Below, one piece after another: positions 47,365-56,914 of a stretch of DNA of 64,000 nucleotides. Origin of the DNA: Pseudomonadota bacterium (GTDB taxonomy: Bacteria; Chloroflexota; UBA5177); the NCBI GenBank assembly GCA_021324655.1, contig JAJPIP010000052.1, positions 1-64,000 on the forward strand. The letters run 5' to 3'. The translations under genes and the position numbers were made by a program. The notes under the pieces were generated by a model. The model saw only the letters and a list, made by a program, of their open reading frames with translations. It had not been told where the DNA came from and did no database searches. Positions within the stretch are counted from its first letter, which is position 1; every line of letters begins with the position of its first letter.

Positions 47365-48756
47365 ATGGTCAGGAACAGGGATCGCGTCGGCCGGCGGACG
47401 GACCGGTCGGAAGCCCTCTATCGGCGCGCGTGCGCCGTCCTGGTAGAGGGGGTCAGCTCTCCCTCCCGCGGCACCGCCAACTACCATCCCTTCCCGCTCT
47501 TCATGGAAGGCGGCGAGGGCGGTGAGATCATCGACGCCGACGGCAATCGGTACCTGGACATCATGTTGGGGTACGGTGCCCTGATCCACGGGCACGCCCA
47601 CCCGCGTCTGACCGCCGCTCTGCGCGAGGCAGCGGAGCGTGGCGCCCTCCGCGCCACCGCCAATGAGACGGAAGTTGAGGTGGCGGAGCGTATCTGCCGA
47701 ACCATTCCCGGCGCCGAGCGCGTGCGCTTCGCCAATACCGGGACCGAGGCCGCGATGGGAGCGCTGCGTCTCGCCCGCGGTTACACCGGACGCCGCAAAT
47801 TCATCAAGTTCGAAGGGCACTATCACGGTTGGTCGGACCCGTTTAGCGTCTCCTCCAATCCACTGCCGAGCGGTGCGATCGGGCACTATAACGATCCCAT
47901 TCCGATCCCGGATTCCTCGGGCATCACGCCGGGCGCGCTGGAGGACACGATTCTCGTCCCCTGGAACGATGCCGATCGCGTCGAGGCGGCCTTGAAGCGC
48001 TATCCCGGGCAGATCGCCGCCATCGTCACCGAGCCGGTGATGGCCAATATGGGCGTCATCTCACCGGGTGCGGGCTATCTGGCCGCCCTCCGGGAGCTGG
48101 CCGATCGCCACGACACGCTCCTCTACATCGACGAGACGGTCACCGGCTTTCGCCTGGGGATCGGCGGTGCGCAGGGGCGATTTGGCGTACAGGCCGATAT
48201 CGTCACCTTCGGCAAGGCGCTGGGGGCGGGCTTTCCCGTGGCGGCGATCGCGGGACGAGCCGAGATTATGGGCGCCATGCGCTGGGGTGGCGTCCTGCAC
48301 TACGGAACACAGAATGCGAACCCCACCCTGCTCGCCGTCACCGGCAACTCGATCGACATGCTGAACGAAGGAAACGGCGAGGCCTACCGGCGTCTCGATG
48401 CGCTGGCGGATCAAGTGACGGCCGGTCTCCGACGCGTGATGGCCGAGGCGGCTGTGCCGGCTCTGGTCCAGAACGTCGGTCCCATGCTGCAAATTTTCTT
48501 CCTGCTACCCGGGCACGAGCACGTGACAGCGATTGGCAGCTTCCGCGACTTCGCCGCGCACGTGGACCGTGAGCGGTTCAACCGTTTTGCCCACGCCATG
48601 TTCGATCAGGGCGTCTACCTGTCGCCCAGCGCCGCCCTCCACTCCGTCCTGGCCACCGTCCACACGCCGCAAGATATGGATCGGATCATTGCAGCGGCGC
48701 GTGCTGTCCTGAGCAACGGACAGCGCGGACTAATCGAGCCGCCGGCAGACGTGTAG
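47365..48756 (+). CDS. Class III aminotransferase / glutamate-1-semialdehyde 2,1-aminomutase-like protein
   Basis: PFPLFMEGGEGGEIIDADGNRYLDIMLGYGALIHGHAHP, RFANTGTEAAMGALRLARGYTGRRKFIKFEGHYHGW, LLYIDETVTGFRLG, TFGKALGAGFPVAAIAGRAEIM. Confidence 0.93.
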   Translation: MVRNRDRVGRRTDRSEALYRRACAVLVEGVSSPSRGTANYHPFPLFMEGGEGGEIIDADGNRYLDIMLGYGALIHGHAHPRLTAALREAAERGALRATANETEVEVAERICRTIPGAERVRFANTGTEAAMGALRLARGYTGRRKFIKFEGHYHGWSDPFSVSSNPLPSGAIGHYNDPIPIPDSSGITPGALEDTILVPWNDADRVEAALKRYPGQIAAIVTEPVMANMGVISPGAGYLAALRELADRHDTLLYIDETVTGFRLGIGGAQGRFGVQADIVTFGKALGAGFPVAAIAGRAEIMGAMRWGGVLHYGTQNANPTLLAVTGNSIDMLNEGNGEAYRRLDALADQVTAGLRRVMAEAAVPALVQNVGPMLQIFFLLPGHEHVTAIGSFRDFAAHVDRERFNRFAHAMFDQGVYLSPSAALHSVLATVHTPQDMDRIIAAARAVLSNGQRGLIEPPADV

Positions 48757-48918
48757 GCGCAGGGCTTGTCCCTGCGCGCGACAGATCCCGGACGGCGGTG
48801 ATCACGCGGTCCGCAGATGCATCCTCCTGGGCATGGCAGGGGAAATACAGGCAGGAACCGTTACACGCAGGGACAAGCCCTGCGCCTACATAAACGGACA
48901 AGCCCTGCGCCTACACGG
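48752..48918. repeat. REP/MITE-like repeat cluster with a perfect 25-bp inverted repeat
   Basis: TGTAGGCGCAGGGCTTGTCCCTGCG (48752-48776) versus its exact reverse complement (48868-48892), plus a further direct copy of GGACAAGCCCTGCGCCTACA at 48898-48917. Confidence 0.85.
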
Positions 48919-49102
48919 CGGTAACGATCAGGCTCCATCGTGTCCGGCGGAATGTGGCGAAACCGACAGATACGGAGGGGCAGCCGCCGTACGATTGTTC
49001 GGGAGAGTCCGCGCCCATCAGCATCTTCCTGCCCTGAGCGTGAGCGCACGCTCCGCCTGATGCTCCGTCACCCCCGTCCCCCTCCCCCGCTTTGTGAACT
49101 CG

Positions 49103-49255
49103 TACCACGCTCCAGGGCCCATGAATTATCGGCATCGCGGGGTCGTCGTGGCCGGCCCGAGTGCCGGCCAGCCTGACGCCAGCGTGGACCACACCGGGCT
49201 GGTCGCCCCGCGGGGCGACCACGACGGGATAATGCACGAGCCCTGTACCACGCTC
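49103..49255. mobile_element. 133-bp MITE-like element (49113-49245) flanked by 10-bp direct repeats
   Basis: Ends CAGGGCCCATGAATTATC and (reverse complement of right end) CAGGGCTCGTGCATTATC, 15/18 identical; flanked by TACCACGCTC (49103-49112 and 49246-49255); contains perfect palindrome GGTCGCCCCGCGGGGCGACC (49201-49220). Confidence 0.65.
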
Positions 49256-49347
49256 CGCCGGAAACTTGACAGTTGTCCGAGCCACCTTTATTGTCAATTC
49301 TGCCCGGCCACGGATTGAGGGAGACGAGCCGGGCGGGGGACGGAACC

Positions 49348-51249
49348 GTGGCTGTACTGGGACGCGTTGACTACAAATGGCGGGCGTCGCTTGTCGTCGC
49401 GCTGGGTCTCTTCCTGTCGGTGCTCGACAGCACCATCGTCGCCGTGGCGCTCCCGGCGATGCGGCATGACTTCTCCACCGACTTCAACACCATCACCTGG
49501 GTGGTGTCGGCGTACCTCCTGGCCCAGGCTGCCATCGTGCCCGTCACCGGCTATGTGACCGACCGTGCCGGCACCAAGCGCGTCTTTGTCGTGGCGACGG
49601 CGGTCTTCGTTCTCGGCTCCGTGCTATGCGCGTTGGCTCCCACCAAGGAGATGTTGATCGCGGCGCGGGTCGTGCAGGGGCTGGGCGGAGGCGCCCTCTT
49701 CCCCACCTCGTTCGCCATCGCCTATCGCGCCTTCCCGCGCGACGAGTGGGGACGAGCCACCGCGATCATCGGTGTGCCCGTCCTCCTGGCGCCTTCCCTG
49801 GGCCCGGTGATCGGCGGCTATCTGACCACCGCCTTTTCGTGGCGGGCTATCTTTGTCATCAATCTTCCCCTGGGTCTGCTGGCCCTGGGTCTCGGTGCCG
49901 CTCTGCTGCAGGGCAGGGATCGGCTCGAGGGAATCGAAGGCGGCGCCGCGCGGTTCGATGCGGCTGGGCTCGCCCTGGCCGTCCTTGCGTTCACCATCCT
50001 GGTGTACGGCCTGACCGAGGCCGGTATCAATGGTTGGGGCAATCCTGTTGTGATTGGCGCACTGATCCTCGCCGGTGTCCTCCTGGCGATCCTCTGCGTG
50101 GTCGAATTGCGCTCGCGCTATCCGGTGCTGGATGTGCGCGTCTTCCGCTACGCGACCTTCTCGCGGGCGATCGTGCTGATCTGGCTGGCCGCCGCCTTTT
50201 ACTATGGCAGCCTCTTCCTCATTCCCTTCTTCTTCGAGAGGGTTGAGGGACTCTCCGCGGTGACCGCCGGCGAGATCATGGTCAGTCAAGGCCTGGCGGC
50301 GGCGGTCGGTATCGCAGTAGGCGGCGAGCTGTATGGGAAGCTGGGACCTCGCACCCTGGCGGTCACCGGCATGCTCGCTCTGGCGGTGTCGACCATCGGC
50401 TTCACCCGTCTCAGCGTCACGACCACCGGCCTGTCCCTCCAGATCTGGCTCATCTTGCGTGGTCTCGGCCTGGGCCTCACCACGACGCCCCTCCAGAACC
50501 TCGCCCTGTCCGTCGTCGATCGGCGAGATCTGGCGCGTGGTACGTCCCTGGTGAACGTGACCAGGCAGGTGAGCACCGCGGCCGGCGTCGCGGCCCTGGC
50601 CGCGTACGTGGCTCAGCAAGCGGCGTCCCACGGTGCGGCGGCCGCCGCCTCCCTGCGTCACGGGACGCCCTCAGCCATGGTTGCCGCCTGTTCCGCGCAT
50701 CCGGGCATCGCCGCCTGTATCCAGCGACACGCCATCGCGATGGGCCTCAACGATGCGTTTTCGGTCGGTCTCGTCGCCTGCTCGCTGGCCGTTCTGCTGG
50801 CGCTGGTCGTCGGGAGGGACCCCAGCCTGGAGGCACTGCGGAGTAATGCGCCCGAGGTTGTCTCGGGTGCCTTCCCGTCTTTGTCGCGCGATGTCATGGT
50901 CGAGGCAGCCGGCCGTGCCCAGGCGCAGTCCTATGATACGGGCCACGTCATCGTCCGGCAGGGCGACCGGGGCGGCGACGTTTACATCATCGCGTCCGGG
51001 GATGTGCGCGTCACGCGCCGATCGGATGCCGGCGTGGAAACGGAGTTGCGCCGCCTGGGCGCCGGTCAGTACTTCGGGGAGATCGGCCTCCTGGCCAATT
51101 CGCCCCGCACCGCGACGGTCACGGCAATCTCTGCCGTCGACTTGCTCGTCCTGAACGAGGCCACGTTCCGAGATCTGGTCGGACGGTCGGAGGAAACGGC
51201 TGCCGACATCCGCCGCGTCATGGCCGAGCGCCTGGCCGTCCTGCCGTAG
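49348..51249 (+). CDS. DHA2-type MFS multidrug exporter fused to C-terminal cyclic-nucleotide-binding domain
   Basis: LGLFLSVLDSTIVAVALPAMRHDF, GYVTDRAGTKRVFV, QGLGGGALFPTSFAIAYRAFPRDEWGRA; C-terminus HVIVRQGDRGGDVYIIASGDVRVTRR...LGAGQYFGEIGLLANSPRTATVTA is a canonical cNMP-fold. Confidence 0.93.
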   Translation: MAVLGRVDYKWRASLVVALGLFLSVLDSTIVAVALPAMRHDFSTDFNTITWVVSAYLLAQAAIVPVTGYVTDRAGTKRVFVVATAVFVLGSVLCALAPTKEMLIAARVVQGLGGGALFPTSFAIAYRAFPRDEWGRATAIIGVPVLLAPSLGPVIGGYLTTAFSWRAIFVINLPLGLLALGLGAALLQGRDRLEGIEGGAARFDAAGLALAVLAFTILVYGLTEAGINGWGNPVVIGALILAGVLLAILCVVELRSRYPVLDVRVFRYATFSRAIVLIWLAAAFYYGSLFLIPFFFERVEGLSAVTAGEIMVSQGLAAAVGIAVGGELYGKLGPRTLAVTGMLALAVSTIGFTRLSVTTTGLSLQIWLILRGLGLGLTTTPLQNLALSVVDRRDLARGTSLVNVTRQVSTAAGVAALAAYVAQQAASHGAAAAASLRHGTPSAMVAACSAHPGIAACIQRHAIAMGLNDAFSVGLVACSLAVLLALVVGRDPSLEALRSNAPEVVSGAFPSLSRDVMVEAAGRAQAQSYDTGHVIVRQGDRGGDVYIIASGDVRVTRRSDAGVETELRRLGAGQYFGEIGLLANSPRTATVTAISAVDLLVLNEATFRDLVGRSEETAADIRRVMAERLAVLP

Positions 51250-52381
51250 CTCTGTCTCTTCCGCCGTCGAGTAGTCGTCCGCGGCGCAGAACTTCTGCAT
51301 AGACCGTTGCCGTGCGCGCCACCATCCCGTCCGCCGTAAAGTAGCGCTGCGCCCGCTCTCTTCCGCAAAGCCCAAAGGCAGAAGTCCGAGACGAGGGACT
51401 GAGGTCGCACAGTCGTTGTGCGAGAGCCGCGCTGTCGCCGATGGGGACCACGAAACCGGACTCGCCGCCGGCGATCTGGACTGGTACGTCGCCAGTGCTG
51501 GTCGCCACCACCGGCAGTCCGACCGCCATCGCCTCCAGCACGGCAATGGGAGCACACTCGCTCCGCGATGTCAGGACAAGAACGTCGGCGGCAGGTAGGA
51601 GGTCGCGGGCCGGGGTGTATGCACCAATAAATCGACAGCGGCGGTGCAGGCCCAGCCATCGCGCCCGCGCCTCGATAGAGGGACGTAGCGGGCCGTCCCC
51701 CACCAGAAAGAAGTGCGCTCGATCATTGCGTGCCGCGACGGCAGCGGCCGCCTCGACAAAGAGCAGGGGATCCTTGTCGGGAACGCACCGTGCGACGTGG
51801 GCGACAACGTACGCCTGGGGCGGTAGATCAAACAGCCGGCGTACGGTCGCACGCTCGTGTGGCGGGCAGGAGAGGCGAGGAAGATCGACGCCATTCGGTA
51901 TGACAACTCTTCTCGCGTCTCCTGCAATGTCGGCCGCGGCATTGGCCGCGACGGCGATGACGGCGTCCGCCTGCCGCTCCACCCGCCCCTGGCGTGCTCG
52001 CTCCTCCTCTCCCTGCCAGGTGTTCATGCTGTGCCGGGTGAGGACGAGGGGTAATCCGGACGCGCGAGAGGCGACTGCAGCGGCCAGCGACGCGGCGTGC
52101 AGGTGGCCGTGGATGAGGTCGAAGCCTTCCCCGGCGACGCGAACGAGGCGGGCGGTGAAGGCAGGATGGAGCGACCGCCGAATACTGCGAGAGGTAAGTG
52201 ACCGGACAGTGATACCGGCCGCGCCGAAAGCCGGCGTCATCTTTCCCCGGCCCGAGGTGGCGACCACCACCTCATACCCGTGGCGGCGCAGGCCGGATGC
52301 CAGCGTCAGGATATGCTGCTGTGCACCCCCGACTTCCAGGTCGTCCACCACGGCCAGGACGCGGATCATCTGTTCTTGCAT
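51218..52381 (-). CDS. Glycosyltransferase family 4
   Basis: VVDDLEVGGAQQHILTLASGLRRHGYEVVVAT, LIHGHLHAASLAAA, RSECAPIAVLEAMAVGLPVVATSTGDVPVQI. Confidence 0.94.
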   Translation of the reverse strand: MQEQMIRVLAVVDDLEVGGAQQHILTLASGLRRHGYEVVVATSGRGKMTPAFGAAGITVRSLTSRSIRRSLHPAFTARLVRVAGEGFDLIHGHLHAASLAAAVASRASGLPLVLTRHSMNTWQGEEERARQGRVERQADAVIAVAANAAADIAGDARRVVIPNGVDLPRLSCPPHERATVRRLFDLPPQAYVVAHVARCVPDKDPLLFVEAAAAVAARNDRAHFFLVGDGPLRPSIEARARWLGLHRRCRFIGAYTPARDLLPAADVLVLTSRSECAPIAVLEAMAVGLPVVATSTGDVPVQIAGGESGFVVPIGDSAALAQRLCDLSPSSRTSAFGLCGRERAQRYFTADGMVARTATVYAEVLRRGRLLDGGRDRATAGRPGARP

Positions 52382-52416
52382 CGAGACTCCATGCCGTTTC
52401 CCATAATCATCTCGCT

Positions 52417-53247
52417 ATGTATCGCCTGATCGCCGTGGATCTGGACGGCACTCTTCTGATGCCGGGTCACCGTCTTTCCGCCCGGACACGCACTGCCGTC
52501 ACCTCGTTGATTGAGCGCGGCGTCCACGTCGTCGTCGCCACGGGTCGCCCCTTCGAGATCGCGCGGTCGTTCTGTCCGGGCATTCCGTTTGTCGCCCCGC
52601 AAATCTCGTACAACGGTGCCGTTGTGTATGACCCCGTCGCTGACCGCGCCATATCGCGCACCCTGGCGCCGGCGGGCTTTGTGCCTGCCGTGATCGATTT
52701 TTTGTTGACGGCCGGTATCCCGGTGGTGGCCTGTGGCGTGGACCGCGTCTACCTGGATGAGCGCATCTCCAATCCGGAAGACTGGGTTCCACCGAGCGCG
52801 GAGCCGGGGCACTTCCTCCGCGACATGCGAGCGGCACCGGCGGACGGAATCATCAAGATCGTGGGGGACAGCGACGCCGCGACCATTACCCGCCTTCGCC
52901 CCCTCGCCGAGACACAATTTGGTGACTCGCTCTACGTTACCCAGACATCACCCAACCTGCTCGAGTTTCTCAATCCGGCAGCCTCGAAGGGGGCGGCCTT
53001 GCGTCACATCGCGGGGACGCTCGGTATCCCCCGCCGCGAGATCCTCGTCTTTGGCGACAGTCACAACGATCTGACCATGTTCGCGGCCGCCGGCTTCTCG
53101 GTGGCCATGGGCAATGCCTCGGAAGAGGTCAAGGGGGCGGCCGGCCGCGTTACCCTGAGCAACGAGCGTGACGGAGTCGCGGTCGCCCTGGAAGAGATGG
53201 GGCTGGTAAGGCGTTACGAGGACAATGGGCTGTCGCACGTTGTCTGA
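52417..53247 (+). CDS. Cof-type HAD-IIB family hydrolase
   Basis: MYRLIAVDLDGTLLMPGHRLSARTRTAV, VVVATGRPFEIAR, ILVFGDSHNDLTMFAAAGFSVAMGNASEEVK; start ATG 52417. Confidence 0.95.
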   Translation: MYRLIAVDLDGTLLMPGHRLSARTRTAVTSLIERGVHVVVATGRPFEIARSFCPGIPFVAPQISYNGAVVYDPVADRAISRTLAPAGFVPAVIDFLLTAGIPVVACGVDRVYLDERISNPEDWVPPSAEPGHFLRDMRAAPADGIIKIVGDSDAATITRLRPLAETQFGDSLYVTQTSPNLLEFLNPAASKGAALRHIAGTLGIPRREILVFGDSHNDLTMFAAAGFSVAMGNASEEVKGAAGRVTLSNERDGVAVALEEMGLVRRYEDNGLSHVV

Positions 53248-53262
53248 AGGGAGGTCCGGTGC

Positions 53263-54423
53263 ATGAAGATTACGGGGATTCGCCCGCTCGTCCTTGGCAC
53301 CGCCTGGCGTAATCTGACGTTTGTCGTCGTGACCACCGATGAAGGGATCGAGGGCGTCGGCGAAGTCCGCATGGTCAACAACACCGAGACACTACTTGGG
53401 TATCTGCGTGAAGCGGTGCCGCATCACGTGCTGGGCGCCGATCCGTTCGCCATCGAGGCGCTGGTGCAGCGCATGTGGCACCACGACTACGGCCGGCCCG
53501 GCCAGGTGGAGATGAGCGGGATCGCCGTCATCGAGATGGCCTGCTGGGACATCGTGGGGAAGGCGCTCAACCAGCCCGTCTATCGTCTGCTGGGCGGGCC
53601 GGTGAGGGATCGCATCAAGGCGTATGCCAACGGCTGGTATACCGTCGAGCGCACCCCCGAGGAGTTCTTTGCCGCGGCGCAACGCGTGATCGCCAAGGGC
53701 TACCGCGCCCTCAAAGTCGATCCCTTCGGGGCCGGCTCATTCGAGCTATCCCGTCAGGATCGCCTGCACGCCGCCGGGCTCGTCGAGGCGATCCGCGCGG
53801 CGGTCGGGCCCGACGTGGAGATCTTGATCGAGATGCACGGGCGGTTTACCCCGGCGCAGGCAATCACCATGGCGAACGACCTCCAGGAGTTTGACCCGGG
53901 CTGGATCGAGGAACCCGTGCCACCGGAGAACCTGGCTGCTCTGAAGAAGGTCTCTGACCACGTCGATATCCCGGTCGCCACCGGAGAGCGCATTCACTTG
54001 CGTCCCGAGTACCGCGAGCTCTTCGAGCTGCAGGCGTGCGATGTCGTGCAGACCGATCTCACCATGACCGGCGGCATTCTGGAGACCCGGAAGATCGCCA
54101 GCTGGGCGGAGTCCTACTATCTGCAGATGGCGCCGCACAATGTGGGTGGTCCCGTGTCGACGGCAGCGGCCCTGCACCTCGCTGCCGCCACTCCCAACTT
54201 CAAGATTCAGGAACACTTCAATGACTTCGCCGAGCCGTACGTGCACGAGGCGGCACCCGGGAACCCACCCGTTGTCGACGGGTATTTTGCTCTTCCCACG
54301 GGACCGGGCCTGGGAGTCACCGTGCACGAGGACGTCGTCCGGGAGCATCCGGCTCGAGATATTTATTTTGATCTGTTCACCGACAACTGGCATTTGCGAC
54401 AGGCGGAAGCCAAGCCTGTCTAG
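53263..54423 (+). CDS. Mandelate racemase/muconate lactonizing enzyme family (enolase superfamily dehydratase)
   Basis: EMACWDIVGKALNQPVYRLLGGPVRDRIKAYANGWY, ALKVDPFG, EIHGRFT-like EMHGRFTPAQAI, GWIEEPVPPENL. Confidence 0.94.
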   Translation: MKITGIRPLVLGTAWRNLTFVVVTTDEGIEGVGEVRMVNNTETLLGYLREAVPHHVLGADPFAIEALVQRMWHHDYGRPGQVEMSGIAVIEMACWDIVGKALNQPVYRLLGGPVRDRIKAYANGWYTVERTPEEFFAAAQRVIAKGYRALKVDPFGAGSFELSRQDRLHAAGLVEAIRAAVGPDVEILIEMHGRFTPAQAITMANDLQEFDPGWIEEPVPPENLAALKKVSDHVDIPVATGERIHLRPEYRELFELQACDVVQTDLTMTGGILETRKIASWAESYYLQMAPHNVGGPVSTAAALHLAAATPNFKIQEHFNDFAEPYVHEAAPGNPPVVDGYFALPTGPGLGVTVHEDVVREHPARDIYFDLFTDNWHLRQAEAKPV

Positions 54424-54433
54424 GAGGCACGTC

Positions 54434-55381
54434 ATGGCATCAACGCGCCCGTTCCTGTCCTCGCTGGGCCTGCCGCCGGGCGACCTGTATGACCTGCCGT
54501 CGTCCGGGAAGCGCTTCCCGGATGGCGCGCAGTACCGCATTGAGATTCCGAGCACGGAGGGGCCGCGCTGCCTGGAGGCCGTGCTGGAAGAGGCGGTGCG
54601 CCGTGACGTGCCGGTCCACCGCGTCTCGCAAGGGTCGGGTGTGGGTTTGCTGACCGCGGCCGAGCTGGACGAAACGGCCCGCATGGCGGCCGATGCGCGG
54701 GTTGAGGTCAGCCTCTTCGCGCGTCCCAACGCGTCCTGGCAGACCTCCGCCATGGCACGTTCCGACGCGGGAGCCGTTCTCGCTCCCGCCGCCTGGGGAC
54801 AGGAGGGGGTGGTGGCGGCTCTGGACGAGGTGCGGCGGGCAGCCGATCACGGCATTCGTAGCGTCCTCATCGCCGACATCGGCGTCCTCTCGGTGTTCGG
54901 ATCCCTGCGTGCCGCCGGAGAGCTGCCGGCCGATATGCAGGCCAAAGTGTCGGTCATGATGACCGTCTCCAACCCGGCGACGGCTCGGCTCGTCGCCCAG
55001 CTTGGGGCGAACACGATCAACGTGCCGTCCGATCTCACCCTGCCGCAGCTCGCTGCCATCCGCGCCGTGATCGATCTCCCCATCGATATCTACATCGAAT
55101 CGCCGGACAATCTCGGCGGATTTCTCCGCTATCCCGAGATGGTCGAGATCATTCGCGTCTGCGCGCCCGTCTATCTCAAATTCGGTCTGCGGAATGCGCC
55201 GGACGTCTATCCGTCGGGGACTCATCTGGAGGGAGCGGTTGTGGCCCTCTCGCGTGAGCGTGTCCGGCGCGCCGAGATTGCGCTGGAGATGCTGCAGGCC
55301 GCAGAACCGCAGCTCCAGACCTCTGAAATCGGCGCAGCCGGCCTGGCTCTGCCGCAGCCGGCGCGTGCTTTAGCCACATGA
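54434..55381 (+). CDS. U32-peptidase-like family protein
   Basis: GIRSVLIADIGVLSVFGSLRAAGELPADMQAKVSVMMTVSNPATARLVAQLGANTINVPSDLTLPQLAAI; start MASTRPFLSSLG at 54434 after TAGGAGG. Confidence 0.65.
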   Translation: MASTRPFLSSLGLPPGDLYDLPSSGKRFPDGAQYRIEIPSTEGPRCLEAVLEEAVRRDVPVHRVSQGSGVGLLTAAELDETARMAADARVEVSLFARPNASWQTSAMARSDAGAVLAPAAWGQEGVVAALDEVRRAADHGIRSVLIADIGVLSVFGSLRAAGELPADMQAKVSVMMTVSNPATARLVAQLGANTINVPSDLTLPQLAAIRAVIDLPIDIYIESPDNLGGFLRYPEMVEIIRVCAPVYLKFGLRNAPDVYPSGTHLEGAVVALSRERVRRAEIALEMLQAAEPQLQTSEIGAAGLALPQPARALAT

Positions 55382-55612
55382 GCGGGCATATGTTCACTGG
55401 ACCGGACCCACTCCCGGTACGCCAACGTGTAAAACCTGTTCGCTGTAGGAAGGGACCGCGGAGCGGAGCAGTGCCGCGCCGCCCTACCCGCGGGGCGGTG
55501 TCATATGTCGTTGGCGCCTCGTTTGCACGCGCCACCCGAAGGAGTTGAGCCCTGTCACGGGGCACCTCGCCGGCTCGGCACGACCCAATCAATCACGTAG
55601 GAGAAGCACTCT

Positions 55613-56914
55613 TTGGCACGGATCAAACTGGCGTACATTGGGGGCGGTAGCACGCGTGCCCCGGGGACCGTCGCGTCCTTCATCGAGCAGGGAGAGAATT
55701 TCGACGGCTCGGAGGTCGCGCTGATCGATCTCGACGCCGCGCGCCTCGGCGTGGTCAAAATGCTGGCCGAGAAGATGGCGGCTAATCGAGGGCTTGACCT
55801 CACCTTCGTGGCCACGACTGACCGACGCGCCGGCCTCGATTCCGCCGATGCCGTGCTGACGAGCTTCCGTCCCGGTGGTTTCGAGGCTCGGAAGCTGGAC
55901 GAGAGCATTCCGCTCAGGCACGGGGTCATCGGGCAGGAGACGCAGGGACCGGGCGGATTCTTCATGGCGCTGCGCTCCATTCACGTCATGCAGGGGATCA
56001 TCGCCGACATGGAGGCGGTTGCGCCGGGGGCGCGCTTGTTCAACTACACCAACCCCATCAATATCGTCTCCGAAGCGGTGACCCACCACACCGATATCCC
56101 CACTGTCTCCTTCTGTGAGGGGCCGCTGTATTTCCCGGAGGAGCTTGCGGTGGCCGCCGACCTCGATCCGGCGCAGCTCGATACGGTGATGATCGGCCTC
56201 AACCACGGCAGCTGGAGCGTGCGGCATCTGTATGACGGGCAAGATCTCATCCCGCTCATTCAGGACGCCTATGAGCGCAAGAAGGACGATCCCGCCACCG
56301 ATCCGCATGACCGGCGCCAGCTCGAGCTGGCCTCCGTCATGGAAGCCGTGCCGGCCGATTACTTTCAGTACTACTACTTCCAGGATGAGATCCTGGCGGA
56401 GCTGCAAGCCAAGCCCACCACGCGGGCGGAGGACATCATTGCCGCCATGCCGGACTACTGGGCGCACTATCGGGAGCAGGCGGCCTCCGCCGAACCCGTG
56501 CTCGATGCGGCCCGGTCCCGCGGAGGGATCAATGAGCTGGAGCTGGCGCTGGACGCGATGGATGCGATCTACAACGACCGCAAGGAGGTATGGCCAGTGA
56601 ACGTGCCCAATCGTGGGACGATTCCGGGCTTCCCCGATGACCTGGTGGTCGAAGTGCCGGGCTACATCGACCGGCACGGTGTGGCGCCCATCGGCCAGGG
56701 ACCTCTGCCACGCCATCTCGACGGTCTGGTGAAGATGCTGGGCGAGTATCAGGCTCTCGCTGCCGAGGCCGGCTGGTCCGGCACCCGCGTCGATGCCATT
56801 CGGGCGCTGGCCACGAATCCCCTGGTCCTCTCGCTCCCCAAAGCGGAAGCGATCTACGACGAGATGGCGGCGGCACACGGGGAGCATTTACCGGAAAGGC
56901 TTCTTCGCTCGTGA
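55613..56914 (+). CDS. Glycoside hydrolase family 4 (6-phospho-beta-glucosidase-like)
   Basis: LAYIGGGSTRAPGTVASFIEQ, FNYTNPINIVSEAV; TTG start with AGGAG upstream. Confidence 0.9.
   Translation: MARIKLAYIGGGSTRAPGTVASFIEQGENFDGSEVALIDLDAARLGVVKMLAEKMAANRGLDLTFVATTDRRAGLDSADAVLTSFRPGGFEARKLDESIPLRHGVIGQETQGPGGFFMALRSIHVMQGIIADMEAVAPGARLFNYTNPINIVSEAVTHHTDIPTVSFCEGPLYFPEELAVAADLDPAQLDTVMIGLNHGSWSVRHLYDGQDLIPLIQDAYERKKDDPATDPHDRRQLELASVMEAVPADYFQYYYFQDEILAELQAKPTTRAEDIIAAMPDYWAHYREQAASAEPVLDAARSRGGINELELALDAMDAIYNDRKEVWPVNVPNRGTIPGFPDDLVVEVPGYIDRHGVAPIGQGPLPRHLDGLVKMLGEYQALAAEAGWSGTRVDAIRALATNPLVLSLPKAEAIYDEMAAAHGEHLPERLLRS

Noticed and set aside
55589-56887. 432-aa minus-strand ORF
   Set aside because: Antisense of the GH4 gene 55613-56914; no recognisable motif.
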